Assembly (NCBI RefSeq): GCF_025698545.1
Contig: NC_068569.1
Span: 23,870,001 to 23,934,000, forward strand
Reading direction: 5' to 3'
DNA: 64,000 bases
DNA from: Gossypium raimondii
Taxonomy: Eukaryota > Streptophyta > Magnoliopsida > Malvales > Malvaceae
Shown here: in pieces, positions 50,099 through 62,027 of the stretch
Layout of the letters: every line of letters begins with the position of its first letter
Numbering within the stretch: the first letter of the stretch is position 1
Program-made: the position numbers and the translations under genes
The notes under the pieces: model-generated
What the model saw: only the letters and a program-made list of their open reading frames with translations
What the model was told of the DNA's origin: nothing
Database searches by the model: none

Positions 50099-51849
50099 AA
50101 GTGCAAAAACAATAAAGAAGAACACCAAGGTTGTTTACGCAGCTCAACCTCAGTTTATCCGCGGGGCCTAGCCCAAAGCAATGACCTACTATCTTTCTCA
50201 TAGTACAACTAATAATTTATGTCCTAACACTAGTCTAACACTCACCGATTTGGTGACCTCACTGTTATACAAAGATTAGATCACTCTCCTACTAAGCATA
50301 CCTCTCAAAAGCTTAGTTTTACAACTCAAGAGACTCTCTTAATTATTTACAGAAACAATGCGCACATAGAAATTAACATTCCTAACTTGAACAAAATTGT
50401 ACTCTCTTAACATCTCAGTCTCTCGGTTTATTTTAATCCAGGCAAAACTTAAGTTTTGTTTACATAAGAGTTGTAATCTAATCACTTTTCTATAAAGTAA
50501 GGGTAAAAATAAAAATAAAATAATAATTTCATAAGAGTCCCGATGTAATCTTCAATTTCATAAGTTTAATCCGAAAGACATCAATATTCAAGTCTTCAAT
50601 TTCAAGACAATTGGTCTTCACGTTTTGGGCTTTAATTCGTCCAAATAATTCCACAACATATAGTCAAATACTTTTGTTCTAAAATTTGTCAACTCTTAAA
50701 ATAAACAAGTAAGGCAATGAAACATGGCTTGAAGTTGTCGCCACTGTTTCAACCACAAAAATAGCCATAGAATCTTTCTTGCCATAAAATGTGTCAACAA
50801 TAATTATTAAGTCAAGCTCAAGCTTGAGTAGCTCGAGCTATTTGTCAAGCCGAATTTGACCACTATAATATTTGGTTTGAACGACTAGCAAGTTGAATCA
50901 GGCTTTTCATTTGAATATATTTCTATATCATGAAATTATAATTTTATACTTATTATATAAAAAAAGCTTAATTATGAACTAGTTCAAACTTACATATTGT
51001 TAAATGCCAATTACACATTCTAGATGCAACTCCAATTGTAACTTAACTTGCATATGACTTGTTGTATAACTTGCCATATATGTTGGCGTTCTTTTAATCG
51101 AAAAACCTTGCACTATTTAATACATATCTTAGAGGATTTTCTACCGCAATTTATTCATTTATTGTATTGGATTTTGAAGGAAATCAAGTCAAGTAAGAGC
51201 TCTTTGAAGACTTTCGATGTGATTGAGTTTCTTTAATTGGAGAGATCCATTTTCTTTAGAAGATAATTCCTAGAAAATCTTTGCTATATGTAACTTTTTT
51301 TGTTTTGGTTAAAATTTTTATATATAACTCAAACTATATCCATAACCCTGAAATTTTAAATTAATAAAATATAGACATTATGCGCTTAAAAGCTACACAG
51401 TTATAACCTTAATATTTATCAGATGAAGTCAGTGTAATAAAAATAGTTACAACAAGATTATTAAACGAAATTGGTATTAAAAGAACATTAGGGTTCTGTT
51501 TTGAAAGCAACATCCTAGCTCCATGGAAAGGGATCTCTGCTTGAAATATCCAATATCTTAGCCTCATTTTTCTTTATTTTACGTACGTAACCAGTATTTT
51601 TATGTTGGACTAGCGAGTCAATATCAGCTTCTTCTTTTTTTATAATTTTTGAATATTTTGTAAATATCCAAATTTAAATATTATTTGAATTTATTTTATA
51701 AATAAAATAATATTTGAAGATTTTTAAATCCACATTTTCCACTTACTTGGTTCATATTGTGGTTAAAAAACAGTTATTTGTAGGGAATGCAGTTACTAGC
51801 AACAACGATTAAATGAATATTCCAATGGTCAAACACTGAGGTTTGTGGT
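50099..51849. other. Intergenic DNA with an LTR-like remnant
   Basis: 50110-50440 contains AAGAACACCAAGG-type and related words that I associate with copia LTR leaders, but no ends are definable. The rest is AT-rich with no gene seen. Confidence 0.35.
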
Positions 51850-52980
51850 TGTAACACCCCTTGCCCGACCCGGTCGTCGGATCTGAGCTATAGAATGCTA
51901 CACTAGTTACCAGAGCAGCAACGATCAAATAAATATTCCAATTTATGTTGTTATACATTTAAATACAAGCAAAACAAGCATATGGTATGATATACAATCA
52001 ATTCCGAGACTTACATGGGCTTATGAATACTCTTCTACCAATCCACATTTGAACTAGGACCAGATTATGAAGTTTATAAAATTTATTGGACCGACGTCAC
52101 AACTTCGTCATCTCCTCGTTACGAAATGGTTATATCAATATGTCATGTCGCGACGACATGCATATGCTCGTCGCGACATCACTCACTCTCTAAGATAACG
52201 ATGTTGCAACGTCAAGAGTCCAAGGTTGCTACGTTGCCCCAGTTTACTTAGCTCATCTTGATACCTAAATTACATGTTTTCAACCCAAAACATATTGTAA
52301 CCAACATTCATTTGACCATTTCACTTATGCCAAACCTAATAAAACATGCCAAAATGAACTTGTAACAATTTAAAATTAACCATTTAACTTAATAAACAAT
52401 TCATATCATTCATTCAAGTTCAATTTCCCCATTTACTTATCTAACCATGAAATTTTTTCTTGCTTTAAACCAATATATATAAAACTAATCATTTTGAGTA
52501 TCTAGTATCCAAATGATAATGGAAAGAACCAAATCAACCATGCACATAACCTATATTTCAAGCATGACTATCATTTTTACCTCTTTACATGCCATTTAGC
52601 AACCTAACCATTCAAACTATCATACTTATAATCTTTATCATGCCAACACCTATCAATTAAGATCATTATGCATACGAGTATCACACAAGATCAAAACATG
52701 CATCAATTTATCACATCGCAAGTCAATTACATAAGTTCCAACCATTATTAATTTATCACATAATATTAACACCAATTTGACCATTTGCACAACAAAGGTC
52801 CTTATGTACATGCCACAAAGTCTAGACTCAAATGAACATAATATTGGAAAATCGGGTTTGGAAAACACAACGAAAAATAGGTTTAAGGGAAAACCAAAGT
52901 TTGAATTTTTTTTTTCAAAAAATAAGAACTTGGTTGTGTTATCTAAACTAATAAATACTTAATCAAAATCGCACCTTTAT
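51850..52980 (-). mobile_element. Gypsy-type LTR fragment
   Basis: The left edge TGTAACACCCCTTGCCCG matches the end wording of the solo LTR at 31586, so reading polarity is minus. Positions 52085-52250 carry CGTCGCGACGACATG-like palindromic text typical of cotton LTRs. The other end is not recognisable, so the extent is approximate. Confidence 0.5.
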
Positions 52981-54165
52981 AATTCATTTAGGATGAACGT
53001 TTTGACAGAGTAGTCTCTCCGCCATCCTTAAGCTCATGCTTGCCGAGTATGGGCTCACTTCAAATCAGAAAATTTTTCAAAAATTTATCAGTGAGGCAAT
53101 TTGGTAATTTCTATAAACTTTTGGGGTCAAATTATAAATAATAAGAATATCTCTAAAAATTTTCTGAAATAATTTCTTCAGAAATTTTTTTCTTCAATTA
53201 AGATTAAAATTAATCACATTAATATTAAATTAATAAAATATTATCAAGATAAATATTAAATTAATATTAATATTAATATTAATTGTTTCTTGATAGAATT
53301 TGGTGAAACTTGTTTTAGATTTCAGATCAAATTGATTGAATATATAAATATTGGAAGGCCAAATTTATTATTAGGTCAATAAATAAAAGCCCACATTAGC
53401 TTTTCATCCCTCATTTAACCACAACTAATGGAAAGTGACTGAAATATATAATTTCGAGAAATTGAATGTTTAAATCGAAAAAAATATTAATTAAATGACC
53501 AAAATAGAACGAAATGCATAGTTAAATAACTATTATTATATTTCAGCTTTTTTTAAAAATCAAACTTATTTAAATTGAATTCCACCCATTTGAGGTTCAT
53601 CAAATTTTTTTAAAAATGACTTTTTAATGATATTTTAAGTCCTTTTCACTAAGTTATAAATAAAATACTTATTGTTATAAAAAGCTAAATAAATAAAAAT
53701 GAGATTCTATTAGATTAATTATCTTTTTAACTTAAAAATCTAAATAAAAATAAAATTCAATTAGATTAATTATTTTGAACTTATAAATCTAAATTTGACT
53801 CAAAATCTAATTCATGACTCAATGAGAAGGATCATCTCTTTTAGATTTTTGTTCTTCCTTTTGGATGGTTATTTTTTGTTTGCTTCTCACAAATAGCTTA
53901 AGTAAAAAAAAAACACACAAATTAATAGATATTAGCTGATGGAATTTGATTTTAAAAATTAAAAAGTTTATCAAACGTGTATGCGTGGAAATCACAAATT
54001 TAAAATATAAATGTTTATTTAAAATTACATATAATAAATAATAAAATGTATGATTTAAAACTAATTAATAATAACACGTGGAATATGTAAATGAAAAACA
54101 TAGATTAAATTATTTATCATGGTGTTGTTATCAATCTTGAGCCGATGCCGAGTTAACCGACAATG
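52981..54165. other. AT-rich intergenic DNA
   Basis: No gene, RNA gene or clear element boundary seen. Confidence 0.4.
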
Positions 54166-54169
54166 TAAT

Positions 54170-54715
54170 AAAGTGTGCATAATAAAATTAAAATGTATAA
54201 AAATATTTTCAAAAATTTTAATTGAATAGAAAACTAAATATTTTATTAATGCAATTGGTGTGTGTTCAAATCTCACAATATACATATTTTTAATGGGCTT
54301 TTAAGTTAAAAGGCTAAAATATCCTCGAATAATATTGCTTATTTTAATTACGGAAGGGCATTCCCATAACTTCCTAACCGAGTTGGTGACCCGATTGAGG
54401 GTGACACAAGAGCTTAAATAATGGTATAGATTTACAATGGATGAAAGTAATAAAATGTGCATAATAAAATTAAAATTTATAAAAATATATTTAAAAAAGC
54501 TTTAGCTACACGGTAAATTAAAGGTTTTATTAATGTAATTAGTGTGGGTTCAAATCTCACAATATGCATATTTTTATTGATTTTTTAAAGCGGAAAGATT
54601 AAGATACCCTCGGATAATATTATTTATTTTATTGTAATTTCCTAACTCGATTAAGGGTAACACAAATTTAGTAAAACACTTAAATAATATTATAAATAAT
54701 ATTATGTTGTAGAAT
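54170..54715 (+). repeat. Tandem duplication (two units of about 280 bp) with tRNA-like boxes
   Basis: The unit starting GTGCATAATAAAATTAAAAT is repeated: about 54174-54450 and 54458-54715. Each copy contains a B-box-like GTTCAAATCTCAC, and the second has an A-box-like TAGCTACACGGTAAA about 35 bases upstream. This suggests a tRNA-derived SINE head. Copies are clearly diverged. Confidence 0.6.
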
Positions 54716-54722
54716 ATATGAG

Positions 54723-55285
54723 TAGACCTAATCATGGGCCGGGCCATTCGGCCAGGGCCGAAGGTCTGCCTGAAAAGTAGAAAGGTTTGGGTAAAAATAT
54801 AAGCCTAAAATTGGGTTTGGGTAAAAAAAAATAAGGTCCATTTAGAAAAATTGTTAGTTTTTCACTGTTTTGCTGTGATTTCACTAATATATTGTTACTA
54901 TTTTATTGTTATTGTTTGAATATTGTATAACTCTTATTTTATTGTTAATTTTGCTACATTTTAGAGACATTTATTTATTAAGTTGTACATATATTAGTGT
55001 TATTTAAGTATAAAAACTTTTTTTAATTTATTTTTAATTTGTTGAAAAATATTTATTTAATATTTTTAGTGTATTTAATGTATCATATTTTTTTAAAAAT
55101 TTATTTAAAAATAATATAAAATTTTTAATACAGACGAGTTAAAGCTAAACTCGAGTTTTAGCTTTTTATCTAAGGGAAAAAATTTTATACATATTTTCTG
55201 GGCTATGTCAAGCCCAAGCCCATAAAATAAGTCTACAATTTTATTATAACTAGCTCGAACTCAGTTTGACCCATAATAACCTCTA
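54723..55285. mobile_element. hAT-like MITE, 563 bp, 8-bp target duplication
   Basis: Left end TAGACCTAATCATGGGCC and right end, read inward, TAGAGGTTATTATGGGTC form imperfect TIRs. The flanking octamers TATATGAG and TATAGAAG agree at 6 of 8 positions, the TSD length of hAT elements. The interior is AT-rich and non-coding. Confidence 0.6.
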
Positions 55286-55570
55286 TATAGAAGTAGATGA
55301 AGGATGCAGAGCGGAGATGTATGGCCTGTTAAGGTTTAAAATTTGATTGGGCCTACATTTGGCATCTAAAACCTCAGCAAAGCCTTCAACTATTATTTTA
55401 TACAATCATTTTAAAGGAAATAAAATTGTAAAAGAGCGACTATTACTTATTTTCAAAAAAGTGTTGAATAGAGTAATCGTACTTAATGTAAAAAAATTTA
55501 AGTTAGATTTTATTTTATTAAAAATTGAAATAAATTATCTTTTTTACTAAAAATTTAGATATTCAAATTA

Positions 55571-55930
55571 CCAAGACCATTTCAATACTCATGCACAAAC
55601 TGAACCAACAATTAGGAGAAGCACGAAAATGAAAGCTTCTATGAATACGGGTACCTTCAATACATCGAAGTTCATTGCCTATGGATAAAGAAAAACCGTT
55701 TCAACATAATAATAAAAAACAACAAAAACTAGAGCAAACATAAAATAACGGATTCGAAATTGTGACCAAGCATCACCCATTTGTTCTATACCCGATTCAT
55801 AACTAGAAAGTTTTTCTAGACCATTTCTAATCGGGACTAAAAGTCCAAAAATTAGAAATGTCAAAATAGGAATAGCACTTGATATTATTAGAAATGCCCA
55901 CAAAATATCATATTTGTAAAGGAGAAACGT
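55571..55930 (-). pseudogene. ndhC: Nuclear copy of plastid ndhC (NUPT), decayed
   Basis: The minus-strand frame reads through nearly the whole NDH subunit 3 of the plastid NADH dehydrogenase-like complex: '[15 protein letters not shown]', '[11 protein letters not shown]', '[19 protein letters not shown]', 'VETVFLYP' and 'FIEAFIFVLLLIVGSV'. Start ATG has become ACG (55928-55930). The Trp after 'VFLYP' is a TAG stop (about 55677). Two extra Tyr codons (TAT repeat) replace an Asp near 55713. A small deletion near 55589 removes the 'WRKG' region before the final 'LEWS'-like codons. The in-frame extension upstream of the start is chance or plastid leader. It is a nuclear insertion of organelle DNA, not a working gene. 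Confidence 0.88.
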
Positions 55931-56573
55931 AAACGAACTCCTATGAACGTGAAAAATAGATCGGACTAGTCGCTTCGACTTGAAATTCATTGTCAAGTCA
56001 TTCGCAACTGATTGTCCTAACCCTTAACTAAGAGGATAAACACGTTTCAGTCTACTTAAACCCAGATATTCTTACATTAACAACAATATCAAAATCAACA
56101 AAATTGATCACTGAATCCTTAACCTTTAACTCAATACTTTAATATGCCACTCCTTTAATTTATATCTAAAGAAATATTATAAATTAAATTTGTACTTTAA
56201 ATCTGTGATTACTTATATCCAAATTAAATGATAAGGACTGGTAAAAGATGTAAAATAACTATAAAATCAATTTTTGAATGAGTGTTAAATCAAAAGTTTT
56301 GTAAATCTATTTTTACGTTAATTAAGTCTTAATTCTATTACAATAAATATTATTGTCAATGCAGTAGAATACGGGTTCGAATATGTTGAAACATATTACC
56401 CTCTTATTTATGAATTGAAGATGAGCTATGAGTAGTATACTTTGTCTTTTCATTTTTATATAATATGTTTAAATAAAAATTTTAAATGATTCGAAAAAAG
56501 CCACTTCTACAAAATTACTATTAATTTTAAAAACAAATATACTTTTTAGTTTTTTCTCTTGTGCTCTCGTGGG

Positions 56574-57781
56574 GGGTTTTTTACCTAAGTAGGATAGAAA
56601 AAAAAATTTACTGAAATAGTATGTCAGAAAATTTTTTTACCAAAATAGGTTACTTTTTCATTAGAGCCTATTTGGTAGGCGCCAATGAATAAAATAATAA
56701 TAATAAAAAAATTTTGATTAAAATATAATTTATACTTTTCCGGATTAGTATATAACCCGTATAATACATAGTATTGGCGCCTATCTGGAAGGCGCCAATG
56801 GTGGTGCCTATTTGGGAGGCGCCAATGGTGAACAAAATATTGTGAATTTTTCCCAAATTACTAACAAATTAATTATAAAATAATTACAATATTCATACAA
56901 AAAATTACAATGTTACAATATATCCCCACATTATAATATTCATACAAAATTATAATATTACAATATTCATACAAAAAAATTGCAATATTCATACAAAATT
57001 ATAATATTACAATATTCATACAACATTACAATATTCATAAAAAATTATAATATTCATACAAAATTACAATATTACAATATTCATACAAAATTATAATATT
57101 ACAATATTCATTCAAAAAATATAATATTCATACAAAATTACAATATTCATACAAAAAATTGCAATATTCATACAAAACTATAATATTACAATATTCATAC
57201 AAAAATTTATAATATTCATACAAAATTACAATATTCATACAAAAATTATTAATCCAAAACTATAAATACAAATTTAATTATAAAATAATTACAATATTCA
57301 TACAACATTACAATATTCATAAAAAATTATAATATTCATACAAAAATTTTAAAATATTCATACAAAATTCTAATCTAAACTATAAACACTAAATATAGAT
57401 AATTTATAATTAATAATTAATAAAAAATTCACAATATTTTCTAAAATATATCCTAAAAAATTCACAAACTATAAACCTTTTAAATTATAAACAAAATTAT
57501 TTATTAAAAAAATACATTACCATTGGCGCCTCTCCATCAGGCTCCTTCATTGGCGCCTACTTGAGAGGCGCCACCCGACCCGACTTGTATTTTGATCCGT
57601 ATTTTTTTCAAAAAAATATTAAAAAAATATATAATTATATTTTATTAAAATTATTATTATTATTTTATTCATTGGCGCCTACCAAATAGGCTCCAATGAA
57701 AAAGTAACCTATTTTGGTAAATTTTTTTTCTGACATCCCATTTCAGTATTTTTTTTTCTATCCTATTTGGGTAAAAAACCC
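56574..57781. mobile_element. MULE-like non-autonomous element, 1.2 kb, 9-bp TSD
   Basis: It starts GGGTTTTTTACC and ends GGTAAAAAACCC, with TIRs of about 170 bp. TCTCGTGGG flanks both sides exactly (56565-56573 and 57782-57790). Long TIRs and a 9-bp TSD are Mutator-like hallmarks. The interior is a minisatellite, and there is no coding frame. Eight GGCGCC hexamers sit near the two ends. Confidence 0.85.
56880..57400. repeat. AT-rich minisatellite inside the MULE-like element
   Basis: More than twenty irregular copies of ACAATATTCATACAAAA / ATAATATTCATACAAAA, 17 to 34 bases apart. Confidence 0.85.
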
Positions 57782-57898
57782 TCTCGTGGGTGTCACATAA
57801 ATGCAATAAAACAACACGATTCAGGTAATTTTCTAATATTTTGATAAGGTCCTCCTTTATAAAAATTATAATAAATTATAGTTAAACTTAAACGTCAA

Positions 57899-57983
57899 GG
57901 GGTGGTGGCGCAGTTGGCTAGCGCGTAGGTCTCATAGCTTCTGAGTTATCCTGAGGTCGAGAGTTCGAGCCTCTCTCACCCCA
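57899..57983 (+). tRNA. Nuclear elongator tRNA-Met (CAT) with 11-nt intron
   Basis: The acceptor GGGGTGG pairs with TCACCCC and the discriminator A is at 57983. The A box is TGGCGCAGTTGG (57906-57917) and the B box AGTTCGAGCCT (57962-57972). Anticodon CAT is at 57933-57935, followed by A at 57936 and then an 11-base intron, 57937-57947, at the usual 37/38 site. Elongator tRNA-Met is one of the two intron-bearing tRNA genes in plants, so this is nuclear and not plastid in origin. CAA stands just upstream (57895-57898 region), and a T7 run for Pol III termination begins at 57987. Confidence 0.95.
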
Positions 57984-58636
57984 TTATTTTTTTCCATTTT
58001 AAAATTAATCAAGAAAAAACAGGTGGTCATGTTTCACTGTCGTTAGACGGCATTATTTTTATTTTAAAAAAATTCTTTCAAATTAAATTTTAGAATTTAA
58101 TCTTGCAGTTTAGGTATCCTTATTTTGTTATTAATGGAAAATTGAATGCCGATAGCAATTCTCTAACCAGTTAGAAAATTTGCAGTTTCTCTTTTTTGGG
58201 GTCTAAGACCTATGGTATCCGATGGCCAATATTTCTCTTTCACATAACCTACATTTGCTTTCCAATCTCCGCTATCTTCTCTTCCATATCTCAGCTTCAT
58301 GCACTTACGGCAAGTGCTTTAGCTTTTATGCCATCATCAATTGTCCTTAATCTCAACCATAACTAAAAGCTTGGGCCCTAAGGAATTGAACAAGATACTC
58401 CCATTTATCCACCAAAATTTATTACTACATCACAAGATCCAGGATTAAGATCCAATTAATCAGTTCACCTTTTGTTTTGTTATTTCTTTTGAGTAGCAAA
58501 TAAATAAGTACTAAATACAGAAAAATTGGTTGAGAAGGGGTTACTTTGAATCATATGGTGCCCCATGCATAAGTATTCATGAATCCCCAGCATTTCCACG
58601 TTAAGATGTTCATCGATAAATACTTGTAATGTGTAA
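57984..58636. other. Intergenic DNA after the tRNA gene
   Basis: No gene or element with definable ends. Confidence 0.4.
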
Positions 58637-58760
58637 TGCAACCTCCCAACCTGATCCAGACGTGAAGGTCACATTAACCATTAAAATGACTTTGTAAAAT
58701 ATTCAATTTTAGTTAGAGTTAACAACTCATTTTTACTTTAATCAATTTGTCTATAGTTCA
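58637..58760 (-). mobile_element. Remnant of the LTR family found at 9711-12060
   Basis: TGTAATGCAACCTCCCAACC followed by 'CATTAACCATTAAAATGACTTTG' parallels the end of the LTR at 9711 (TGTAACGATCTAAAACCTGA.. then ACATTAATCACCAAAGTGA). Only this end is recognised. Confidence 0.4.
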
Positions 58761-59159
58761 ACAACTAGAGTATGCTTCTATCAAAATTTACCAAAATCGT
58801 TATCTTTTCTGTTCGGAGTTGGTTTAGGGTCTAAGTTGTTATGGTTTTAAGCCATTTGTAAACATGATTTATTTTAGGTTCAACTAGAAAAAATTTCTCT
58901 ACCTCATATTCTATGATTGAAAATTAATGCCTAAAGTTTTATTTGTTAAATAAATAACAAAATATTAATTTTCATGCCCAAAATTATATAATTAATCTTG
59001 TTCGATTTTTTGAGTTAAAGTGTCTTGCAAAATCCAAAATCAAATGGGTAGCGAGTTCATGTCACATTCTGTATAAACAAAATAAAATTGAACAGATTAG
59101 TTTATGAAATAAGTAAAATATGTTCTTATATATACAATTGTAAAAGAGATAACAATAAA

Positions 59160-59410
59160 TTTGTTTAGGGTTTTAGTTTAGGGTATATGATTAATTTAAA
59201 ATTTAAGGCCGGTTTAGGAGTTACTATTTTAAGGTTTATGGAGTTTGGATTTAGGGATTATGGATTGGGGAGTATAATTTAAGGGTTGGGATTTAAGGTT
59301 TAGAGGTTAATTAGGGGTTAAGGGTTTAGGGGTTAGACATTTTGAGGTTAAGAGTTAAGGATTTAGAGTTTAGGCCCTAGGGGTTGGGTTAGGGTTTTGG
59401 GTTTAGATTA
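59160..59410 (+). repeat. Degenerate TTTAGGG-like array
   Basis: Dozens of GGTTTAGG / TTTAGGG / TTAAGGG variants in a row, like a decayed plant telomere repeat, on the left side of the gene-capturing element. Probably an internal, non-telomeric repeat of that element. Confidence 0.6.
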
Positions 59411-60023
59411 ATTAGGTTTTTAATTTATATTTTAAATATGTTCTTATATAATTATAAAAGAGATAATAATAAATTTAATATATTGAAATTATGAGTATAG
59501 TTTAAATTATTTAAGAGATATATAATAGATAGACTTTATATGTATTGAATGGTTAATTTAGGGTTTAAGGTTAATGTTTACTTGAGATTTATTAAATGAT
59601 AAAATTTTATACAATTAATTAATGCTTTTATATTTAAAAATTTTAATCTAAACCATTTAATATATTTAAATATTAGTTTAAATAGAATTAATAAATAAGT
59701 TTAAAAAAGTAATAGATTAATATGGATATTTAGGTAAAATTTTATCAAAACGCCACCGTTTATCTTCAATAAATTAATTTTTAGTGGCGTTTTTATATAA
59801 ACGCCAGAATTATGCATTAAAATTTAGTAAAAACGAGGCTGTCTCTTTTCAGTACTTTAATTTTTAGTGGCGTTTTTATTAAAAACGCCACAAAAGATCA
59901 TTTTACTTTAAAAAAAGCGCGTAAACAACCCGCTTTCATTTTTCAACCAAATCCAAACCCTAAAGTGCGCCTCTCCCAATTTCTTCTTCACTTTGAGGTT
60001 TGAGCAGATCGGATGGTTCGTTC

Positions 60024-60399
60024 ATCCAAGGTGGTCAATGTGGGAACCAGATCAGGGCTAATTTCTGGGAAGTCATATGCGACGAGCATGGAGTTGACAA
60101 CACTGGAAAATATAACGGTGACTCCGACCTTCAGTTGAAGCGCATCAATGTCTACTACAATGAAGCCAGTGGTGGAAGGTATGTCCCACGCGCTGTTCTC
60201 ATGGATCTGGAGCCGGGCACTATGGATTCCGTCAGATCTGGTCCTTTTGGACAAACCTTTCGCCCCGATAACTTCGTCTTCGGACAGTCTGGTGCTGGCA
60301 ACAACTGGGCCAAGGGTTATTACACGGAGGGAGCTGAGCTCATTGATTCTGTTCTTGATGTTGTCAGGAAAGAGGCTGAGAATTGTGATTGCTTACAAG
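60024..60399 (+). pseudogene. Captured beta-tubulin exon 1 fragment
   Basis: 376 bases encode the beta-tubulin N-terminal GTPase part from '[10 protein letters not shown]' to 'EAENCDCLQ', stopping at a GT donor (60400) where plant beta-tubulin genes have their first intron. The normal first exon is about 394 bases, so precisely the first six codons with the start ATG are replaced by foreign sequence. Substitutions hit residues that are almost invariant in tubulins: Gly to Arg and Lys to Asn in '[10 protein letters not shown]', Glu to Lys in 'QLKRINV', Ile to Thr in 'FGQTFRP', and His to Tyr in 'KGYYTEG'. The frame is open, but there is no proper start and no later tubulin exon. Intron sequence follows. 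Confidence 0.9.
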
Positions 60400-61223
60400 G
60401 TATAAACCCTACAGCTTTGACCCTTTTTTTTCTTTCCCCCAAAGCACTTTTAACCTATAGGTTTTGTTGAAATCTCTGTTTTTTGGTTCTTGGTTTAATG
60501 TTAAATTTATCCTTTCACCTCCGTCAATTTTGGATCTCATAATTTATTTTTGGTTCTTGGGTTCAGTAAGCTATTTTTGGTGCTTTCCAGGAGATTTTCT
60601 TTCATTTTCCTTTCTCCTATTTCGGTGGATTTTAGGGAGGTCTTTTATTTCATCTTTAGTGCTGATATATTTCTCCTTAGTCTGGACTATGTCTTCTTGT
60701 CTGTTATACCTACTGAACACTTCTATTTTGAAGTAAAATTGTTATAAACAACACAGAGGTTTTATTAAGCAAACTTTAGCAAGGGACTTCACAAACTTTA
60801 GCAAGGTTAGTTTGGCTTAAAAATTCTATGTTGAATGGATATTTTCCTTTGAGTGTAACTCTTCTAATGTTCAGCTGAGAGAAAGAAGTTATTAACATTG
60901 CTTACCATGCAGCAATGAAATCTCAGAACCTACTGCTCCCGCTTCTGAGGTTTTCCAGTTAGTGGGCGTGTACGTTAGACCAGTAGCTCATTTCTAGTAT
61001 TGTTAAAAAAGGCTTTAGATGATAATACTTGTATTTTGACTGTAATTCTGGCAGATAATGGAGACAATGCAAGGTCAAAGTCTTCAGCAGCACTTTTTCC
61101 TGCTTCTAATGAATTATATGTACATCATATCACTATCAAAATCTATTTGTTGCGTTGTTCAATTAACTTTAGCGACTTAATTGTGAAATCTTTCTTCTTT
61201 TTTGCCTTCTTAGTGTTTTGCAG

Positions 61224-62027
61224 CATATAGTTGATTTCAATTTTCCAAGGTTAGCAGATTTTGGAGCTGCAATATCTGGTGCAAACAAATTGCAATGCCA
61301 GCAAGTTATTGAAGAGTTGGATGTGAGTGCACTGGATACAATGTACTATTGATTACTGATCTTTTTTTAGATCTTTTTCTGGTTTAGTTGGTTTTATATT
61401 TGATTAGGGTATCACAAGTCTCAAACATCTAGTATGTGAATTATCCTGAATAGGCATTGACCTGTTTGTTTGATTTTATATATTTGGAGATTGGAGTAAT
61501 TATCTTTTTTCTTGTTAAACTGTTCTGTACTGTTTTCATTAGGTGCATAAGCGGTTGCAACTTACACTGGAATTAGTAAAAAAGGAAATGGAAATCAGCA
61601 AGATTCAGGTACTTAATGCCATTGAATCTCCTTGCACCTCTACGTTATTTAAACCTTTTTGTTGTTGTTGTTTGATTTGAGTAGGTCTAAATCATTTGAA
61701 GCATACTTTTAGGACTCAATTGCGAAAGCAATCGAGGAAAGATAAGTGGTGAACAACGTTGATACTTGTTGAATGAGCAGCTTAAGGCAATAAAGAAGGT
61801 ATTTTTATTCCAATATATTATTATTATGTATGTTCTTCTTGCTAATGCTTTTACCAATTTATCTTTAAATATAGTCTAATATGCCCCCATATAATCATTT
61901 TATTTTCTTTGAACTCTTTTCTCTATTCTTTATTCCAACCTTTCCTCTGTAGAAATTGGAATGAATTTCATTTTTTTCCTGGTGCAGGAACTTGGGTTAG
62001 AAACAGACGACAAAATTGCACTTTCAG
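61224..62027 (+). pseudogene. Captured fragment of a Lon protease gene (four exons)
   Basis: Exons 61224-61322 ('FPRLADFGAAISGANKLQCQ'), 61543-61608 ('KRLQLTLELVKKEMEISKIQ'), 61713-61798 and 61988-62027 ('ELGLETDDKIALS') match in order the end of the N-domain and the linker helix region of mitochondrial-type plant Lon (LON1-like). Introns with GT..AG are retained, so it was copied as DNA, not from mRNA. Exon 3 has lost one base after 'AIEE' (86 nt in place of 87) and carries an Arg to stop change, so it cannot be translated through. The AAA+ and protease domains are absent. Confidence 0.88.

Noticed and set aside
55679-55996. Live NADH dehydrogenase gene
   Set aside because: Start codon lost, in-frame TAG and deletion; it is nuclear plastid DNA.
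57899-57983. Plastid-derived tRNA, given the nearby ndhC copy
   Set aside because: It has the 11-nt intron after position 37 and flanks of nuclear elongator tRNA-Met genes.
60000-60470. Functional beta-tubulin gene
   Set aside because: No ATG at the right place (the frame opens with TTG), only the first exon is present, and near-invariant residues are changed.
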